A stretch of 64,000 nt of DNA. Origin: Flavimaribacter sp039888615 (GTDB taxonomy: Bacteria; Pseudomonadota; Alphaproteobacteria; Rhizobiales; Rhizobiaceae). The DNA lies in the NCBI GenBank assembly GCA_039888615.1, contig JBDQQS010000001.1; one strand, given 5' to 3'. Below are positions 59,736-64,000 of this stretch, piece after piece (position 1 is the first letter of the stretch; every line of letters starts with the position of its first letter). The translations under genes were made by a program, and so were the position numbers. The notes under the pieces were generated by a model. The model had not been told where the DNA came from, ran no database searches, and saw nothing but the letters and a program-made list of their open reading frames with translations.

Positions 59736-60920
59736 TCACGATGGGCGGTTTCGACGCTTTGGCTTGAGGATTGAACGCAGAACGCCTGATCTCTTCCTCC
59801 TGCCAGAATTTTCGCAACCTACGCGGATGTTGTTCATGTATTCGGCATGCATAGCTCCCGAAAAACCCGGGTCATCGGGATATGCGCTTTCAACACACAT
59901 ATGTTCCGAACGGAATTTGATTGCATAATCGGACCATCTCGGGAAATCCTGCCGGAGGTAACCGGATTCGGTCAGGAGGCAAATAAAACCATCTGCGCCT
60001 CTGTTGAGCCCGGGTATGAACACTTCATCATCCACATTCAGATACGCAGACGGAAAATCCAATCCGATTTTTTGAGCAAAGACGATAGTTCCAGACAGTC
60101 TCGGATTGATTTCAAGAAGATATGTCTTGCCGTCGCCACCTTGCAAGAAGTCGAGGTCGATACCGCCGCTCCAGTTGAGACGACCGGCGATCTTCCGCAT
60201 GCAGTCCAACAGCTGCGGCGTTACTGTTTTTGCAGTCGCAAAGGGCGGATTGCCACGAAAGGAAAGCTCATACGGCGTCTGGAAAGCAAAATTCTTTACC
60301 ACTTCGCCAGCGCGGCAGAATGCTGTCAATCCGACAAAATCTCCGTTGACCACCTCCTGCATTTGGATCTCAGTTCCGGGACGGATGTCTCGCGCTACGG
60401 TTCGCAGGACCTTCTCATTGTCAATGCGCGCCACTCCTCTCGAAGCTACGCTGCCGGACTGTTTCAAAAAGAATGGGTACCCCCTCTTTTCCGCGTCCGA
60501 CATGAGTGTATCCGTATGTGTGAAAACGGTTGCGGGAGTGGAGATCCCCAACTCCGCACACAACTCGGTCGTTCTGTTGCGACTTCTCATGATGCGCACA
60601 GCTTCGACGGTCCCGGTTGGAAAGAGATCCGTGTTTGAAGTCTTGGCTTGGGCGAGGGCGGCTATTTCGGCATCCTCGTCTGTTACCGGGATGACGAGAT
60701 CGATTTTATTTTCAAGAGTTGTCTTGATCAGCAAGTCACTTGCGTCTTCCAGAGACAGTGCGCCGTGAGATGGCGGTATCACGTTGTGCACATATCTGGA
60801 TCGCGAATTAGGAGATCGCTCACCAAGTCCGGGAACGCTGATACGGTGTCCCCGCCGCCCGAATGATTGTATGCAGGCAAGCGCCGAATGCCAGCCTGCG
60901 GTCATGACCAAAATATGCAT
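59736..60920 (-). CDS. ATP-grasp domain protein
   Basis: 394 residues from ATG 60920, which begins the usual N-terminal fold (MHILVMTAGWHSALACIQSF). ATP-grasp parts: GYPFFLKQSGSVASRGV (ATP-binding Lys region), EIQMQEVVNGDFVGLTAFCR (in part), GGIDLDFLQG and YLLEINPRLSGTIVF (Mg-binding Glu and Asn). It resembles carbamoyl-phosphate synthase-like ligases used for cell-surface sugars or peptides; substrate unknown. The C-terminus is basic (RRKRSGVLRSILKPKRRNR). A longer frame to 61010 lacks support. Confidence 0.85.
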   Translation of the reverse strand: MHILVMTAGWHSALACIQSFGRRGHRISVPGLGERSPNSRSRYVHNVIPPSHGALSLEDASDLLIKTTLENKIDLVIPVTDEDAEIAALAQAKTSNTDLFPTGTVEAVRIMRSRNRTTELCAELGISTPATVFTHTDTLMSDAEKRGYPFFLKQSGSVASRGVARIDNEKVLRTVARDIRPGTEIQMQEVVNGDFVGLTAFCRAGEVVKNFAFQTPYELSFRGNPPFATAKTVTPQLLDCMRKIAGRLNWSGGIDLDFLQGGDGKTYLLEINPRLSGTIVFAQKIGLDFPSAYLNVDDEVFIPGLNRGADGFICLLTESGYLRQDFPRWSDYAIKFRSEHMCVESAYPDDPGFSGAMHAEYMNNIRVGCENSGRRKRSGVLRSILKPKRRNRPS

Positions 60921-61010
60921 AAATAACACCCAAAATCGTACTCTTAGCCAATGCGCCAGAATGGCGCTGTGAAATCTGCTGTTGCTGGTACCGTCATCCT
61001 GATTCTGCAA

Positions 61011-61385
61011 GAAAAATAAAGTCCAACATTCCTATATACCTAAAAAATCTGGATAAATTCAGACATCCTACAGATTGTCGTTTGCAGTTCGCTTTGCTGA
61101 CTGACAAGTTGGCCCGATGCATGTGCAAGGGGTGGATGGCCAACTCCGAGTCGATTGTCAAAGCCAGTCTGAAGAGCCTCGTGTAGACTCCAGCCACCGA
61201 GCGGCCAAGCCAATGGCCAATGCGAGAATCTTGAACGCCGTCTTCTACGTGCTGCTCGGCGTAACCGCTGGTCGAATTTTGCCCAAGGACTTCACAGGGA
61301 TGGCGATGATCTGTCGCTGGTTCCAGCACTTTCGGTGCGAATGTCTGTTCCAGACCACCAATCACCACTTTGTTGTGGCCGATTA
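61011..61385. other. Intergenic stretch with a possible flippase remnant
   Basis: On the plus strand 61210-61389 reads RILNAVFYVLLGVTAGRILP then DFTGMAM, which looks like the first helix of a polysaccharide flippase (usual form ARLLSPEDFGLVAM) but goes no further. It may be a decayed gene. No other gene seen. Confidence 0.3.
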
Positions 61386-61505
61386 TTAGCGGATCGTACG
61401 CGAAGCCGGTTCGTCGGCAACGTTGATCGGCAGCCAAAGCGTCAAGACTATCGAGACTATCGTCGTTCCGATTGCAAGCGCGGCAAGCGCAACAACCACG
61501 ATCAT
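61386..61505 (-). CDS. Possible 39-residue membrane protein
   Basis: ATG at 61505 opens a short frame with one strong hydrophobic helix (VVVALAALAIGTTIVSIVL) and a short polar tail, ending TAA at 61386. It lies 39 bp downstream of the sulfotransferase gene on the same strand. No homologue recognised; could be chance. Confidence 0.3.
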   Translation of the reverse strand: MIVVVALAALAIGTTIVSIVLTLWLPINVADEPASRTIR

Positions 61506-61544
61506 CCGTACGCGTCGTGTCCGAAACCCGAGTGTCGATTGGCT

Positions 61545-62477
61545 TTAAAGCCCGTAGCGCGCCGGCCAGGCTTCGGCCGGTCCGCCGAGTTCCCTGGCTG
61601 CTGCTATCACTTCGGCGCCGAGCGTGTCGACGAGGTGTTCGCGGATATCTTCGGTCATCGCAATCTTCGGGTTTTTGCTTTTCCGGTTGAAACTACCACC
61701 GAGATTGCCGCTTTTCCTGGCGGGATCGCCGCCGACAAAGGCTATCACGCGGCGTCTGACTTCGTCGGCATCCGACTGGATATCGTCGAAGAAATAAAGA
61801 CCGAACCGGGATGAGCCGGAATAATCCTTCCAGCGGCCGGCATTGGCCGCGGCACGGGAGTGTTCTCTGCTTTCGAACTGATCCGCGAATTTCAGAAACG
61901 TGTCGAACTGCTCCGGAGCTTCCCATTTCAGCATGTCGACGACCATGCAGTATTGCGACCAGATGCGCTCGATCGGGTCGCGAGCGAAATAGATGATTTT
62001 TACTTCCGGCAGTTCGCGACAGATGGTGGAAACGGTTTCATCCGGGAGGATAGCGTAGTTGGGCGTGACATCTCCCGACAGGCGGTTCTCCTTGGGCGAG
62101 AAGAGCTGTCGGTACCGATCGAAATCGACCGGATCGCCATCCTGTTCGATGAATGCTTTGAGCCACTCGATATCACTTTGCTCGAGGGGACGCTTGTTCC
62201 ACTTCTTCAGCGTCCTGTTCAACTTCCTCAGCCCGTTGGTGGCCTCTTTGTACAGCCGTTCGGCGTTGTGGATGCGAAACTGTGTGTTGAAGTAGTGAAG
62301 CTCCTTGACAGGAGGCATCCAGAAATCGGGATGATGTTCCAGTTGATCGAAGAACCAGGTCGTGCCTCCTTTCTGTGCGCCCACGCAGAGAAAGTCCGGA
62401 CCTGCCTGAACCGGGCGTCCGGACATGCCGCGTCCCGTCGATTTCTTCTGACGGATCCTTTCAAGGAATTGCACCAT
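61545..62477 (-). CDS. Sulfotransferase domain protein
   Basis: 310 residues from ATG 62477. The PAPS-binding loop FLCVGAQKGGTTWFFDQLEHHP (in part, about 30-50) and the 3'-phosphate segment IIYFARDPIERIWSQY (about 170-185) are intact, and KELHYFN follows the loop. Moves sulfate from PAPS to a sugar, lipid or peptide; acceptor unknown. An alternative start at 62519 adds 14 residues. With the ATP-grasp gene downstream it may modify a surface polymer. Confidence 0.9.
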   Translation of the reverse strand: MVQFLERIRQKKSTGRGMSGRPVQAGPDFLCVGAQKGGTTWFFDQLEHHPDFWMPPVKELHYFNTQFRIHNAERLYKEATNGLRKLNRTLKKWNKRPLEQSDIEWLKAFIEQDGDPVDFDRYRQLFSPKENRLSGDVTPNYAILPDETVSTICRELPEVKIIYFARDPIERIWSQYCMVVDMLKWEAPEQFDTFLKFADQFESREHSRAAANAGRWKDYSGSSRFGLYFFDDIQSDADEVRRRVIAFVGGDPARKSGNLGGSFNRKSKNPKIAMTEDIREHLVDTLGAEVIAAARELGGPAEAWPARYGL

Positions 62478-62680
62478 CCGATTCCTTCTTTTAGGCGCTC
62501 GCGAAGCGCTTACCAACATCCGCGCACTTGTTCAATTTGGTTATTCCCTGCCGGGAGTCCAGCCATTTGTCGTGCTGGGTCAAAGCCTGTCCTGTGCTTT
62601 GCGCATGGCAACGCGACCCGTTATGATGTTCAGGAAAACAACGATTGTGTTGAATCAGTAACCGGAATGGATTCGCCCAG

Positions 62681-63340
62681 ATGATGACACAGATAACCGC
62701 GTCCGACGGGCATGCGCTTGAATGCTGGATGGCGCCCGCCGAAGGCCAGAGCAGGGGCGGGCTAGTGATCCTGCAGGAGATTTTCGGCGTTACGGACCAA
62801 CTCAAATCCCTTGCCGAAACCTATGCGAAGCTTGGCTATGACGTCGCGATACCGGCGCTGTTCGATCGCAAGACAAAGGGGGCCGTGATCCCTTTTTCGG
62901 ACGCTGCGCGCGGGCTGGAACTCATGCAGTCGACGAACCTTGCAGAGACCATGCAGGATATCGACGCGGCCGTTCGCGCGCTCTCCGTTGAGGGTGGCAA
63001 GGTTGGCGTCATGGGGTTTTGCTGGGGCGGCGGCCTGGCGCTGCGTGCAGCGCAGAAGCTTGATATCGTGGGCGCTGTGATCTTCTACGGCACCCGGTTG
63101 CAGCAATATCTGGATTCATCGCTCAAGGCGCCCGTGATCGGCCATTTCGGATCGACGGACGATCACACGCCGCCGGAGGTCATCGAACAGGTCAAGGCCT
63201 ATCTGCCCGAACTTGAGGTTCACATCTACGACGCCGGGCACGCCTTCGCTAACGATGCGCGGCCCGCCGCCTATACGCCCGAGGCGGCGGCGTTGGCGCA
63301 CGAACGCAGCAAGGCCTTCCTTGCCGCTCATATCGGTTGA
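62681..63340 (+). CDS. Dienelactone hydrolase family protein
   Basis: 219 residues, alpha/beta hydrolase. The triad is Cys in VMGFCWGGGLAL (about 111), Asp in HFGSTDDHTPPE, and His in YDAGHAFANDARP. The Cys nucleophile is typical of true dienelactone hydrolases. Physiological substrate unknown: carboxymethylenebutenolide or another lactone or ester. Followed 29 bp later by the TauE/SafE gene on the same strand. Confidence 0.92.
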   Translation: MMTQITASDGHALECWMAPAEGQSRGGLVILQEIFGVTDQLKSLAETYAKLGYDVAIPALFDRKTKGAVIPFSDAARGLELMQSTNLAETMQDIDAAVRALSVEGGKVGVMGFCWGGGLALRAAQKLDIVGAVIFYGTRLQQYLDSSLKAPVIGHFGSTDDHTPPEVIEQVKAYLPELEVHIYDAGHAFANDARPAAYTPEAAALAHERSKAFLAAHIG

Positions 63341-63369
63341 GCGGAAAACCATAGCCAGCGAACAATTCC

Positions 63370-64000
63370 ATGTCCGACATCAGCTTCTTCTCGCTCGCGA
63401 TTATTGCGTGCGCCCTGTTTCTTGGAGGTCTCGTCAAGGGCGCGACCGGCGCCGGAACGCCGATTGTCGCCGTTCCGGTGATTGCGGCGTTCATGGATAT
63501 CCGGCTTGCGGTCGTAATCATGGTGATACCGAACCTTGTGACAAATGTCTGGCAACAATGGCAATACCGAGCCTGGCGTTTACCGGATCGTTTCGCATTG
63601 AGATTCGCTGTCGCCGGAGGCCTTGGCGCGTTCTCCGGCTCGGTGCTGCTCACGACGCTTGACGGCGACATCCTGTCCATCCTGCTTGTCGCGGCGGTGT
63701 TCGCCTATATCGGCATTCGCATTGGACGGCCTGATTTCCGGCTCTCTTTTGCCCGGGCGTCGCAGATTGCGTTTCCCATGGGGTTTGTCGGTGGGATGCT
63801 GCAGGGGATGGCGGGAATATCGGCGCCGGCGGCTGTCAGCTTTCTCAACGCCATGCGTCTCGAACGCGCCCAGTTTATCTCGACTGTTTCGGCATTCTTC
63901 GTCGCAATGTCAGTCGTGCAAGTCATCGCGCTTAGCTATTTCGGACTGATGACGCCGACAACAATCGGGATGAGCCTCGCCGCGCTTCCGCCGTTGTTCG
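63370..64000 (+). CDS. TauE/SafE family permease (partial)
   Basis: Open from ATG 63370 to the window edge (210 codons seen). Membrane helices alternate with short loops; the family's N-terminal repeat GGLVKGATGAGTPIVAVPVI and the second repeat GFVGGMLQGMAGISAPAAV are present. Usually exports or imports sulfite, sulfonates or other anions; ligand unknown. The C-terminus is outside the window. Confidence 0.9.
   Translation, partial: MSDISFFSLAIIACALFLGGLVKGATGAGTPIVAVPVIAAFMDIRLAVVIMVIPNLVTNVWQQWQYRAWRLPDRFALRFAVAGGLGAFSGSVLLTTLDGDILSILLVAAVFAYIGIRIGRPDFRLSFARASQIAFPMGFVGGMLQGMAGISAPAAVSFLNAMRLERAQFISTVSAFFVAMSVVQVIALSYFGLMTPTTIGMSLAALPPLF

Overview
The window looks like the chromosome of an alphaproteobacterium, most likely Hyphomicrobiales (Rhizobiales). 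The basis is gene content and order: an NDUFA12-type complex I subunit beside a DUF2155 protein, an aat-accC-accB-aroQ block, and the run rne / amidase / PBP1A / prfB / NAD kinase. High GC outside the insert and TRAP-rich sugar-acid loci agree with this. No species can be named from the sequence alone.

Layout. 1-2.3 kb: cytochrome bo oxidase genes cyoA and the 5' part of cyoB. 2.4-6.7 kb: a DUF6455 gene behind an FNR/FixK-like box, gatB, a GNAT gene with a start problem, NDUFA12, DUF2155 and a pRiA4b ORF-3-like protein. 6.7-12 kb: aat, accC, accB, aroQ and a DsbA-like protein on the minus strand, then an aminotransferase. 12-22.2 kb: RNase E, the amidase, PBP1A, prfB with its programmed frameshift, a secreted protein and nadK. 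22.3 kb: tRNA-Thr(UGU).

The 3' end of that tRNA is the left attachment site of an integrated phage-like element of about 19.7 kb; an exact 23-bp copy at 42091-42113 is the right site. The element carries a tyrosine integrase, portal, protease-capsid fusion, tail tube, two tail-assembly-chaperone-like proteins, a GTA-type spike base, an HNH nuclease, a gpM-like tail protein, head-tail connectors, both terminase subunits and a tape measure. I find no repressor, replication, lysis, baseplate-hub or fibre gene. The gene order is not that of an ordinary HK97-like phage: terminase comes after the connectors and the tape measure is last. It also holds an unusual protein of tandem HTH-like modules, an AT-rich membrane-protein cargo gene, a complete IS1595-type transposon with passenger genes, and about 1.4 kb at its right end without convincing ORFs but full of strong stem-loops, which I propose encodes a large structured RNA. 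The start of the structural operon has two tandem palindromes and a nested hairpin covering the ribosome binding site and start codon. The element could be a satellite-like or GTA-like particle, or a degraded prophage.

42.1-64 kb: an IS3 remnant, a DUF899 locus with a TPR/HTH regulator, one TRAP transporter of unknown substrate, an App1-type phosphatase, and a hexuronate oxidation cluster (gli, kdgD, GntR regulator, TRAP transporter, udh). After that come a PPOX flavoprotein, a CoA transferase, a dapA-like gene broken by one amber codon, an ATP-grasp protein, a sulfotransferase, a dienelactone hydrolase and a partial TauE/SafE permease.
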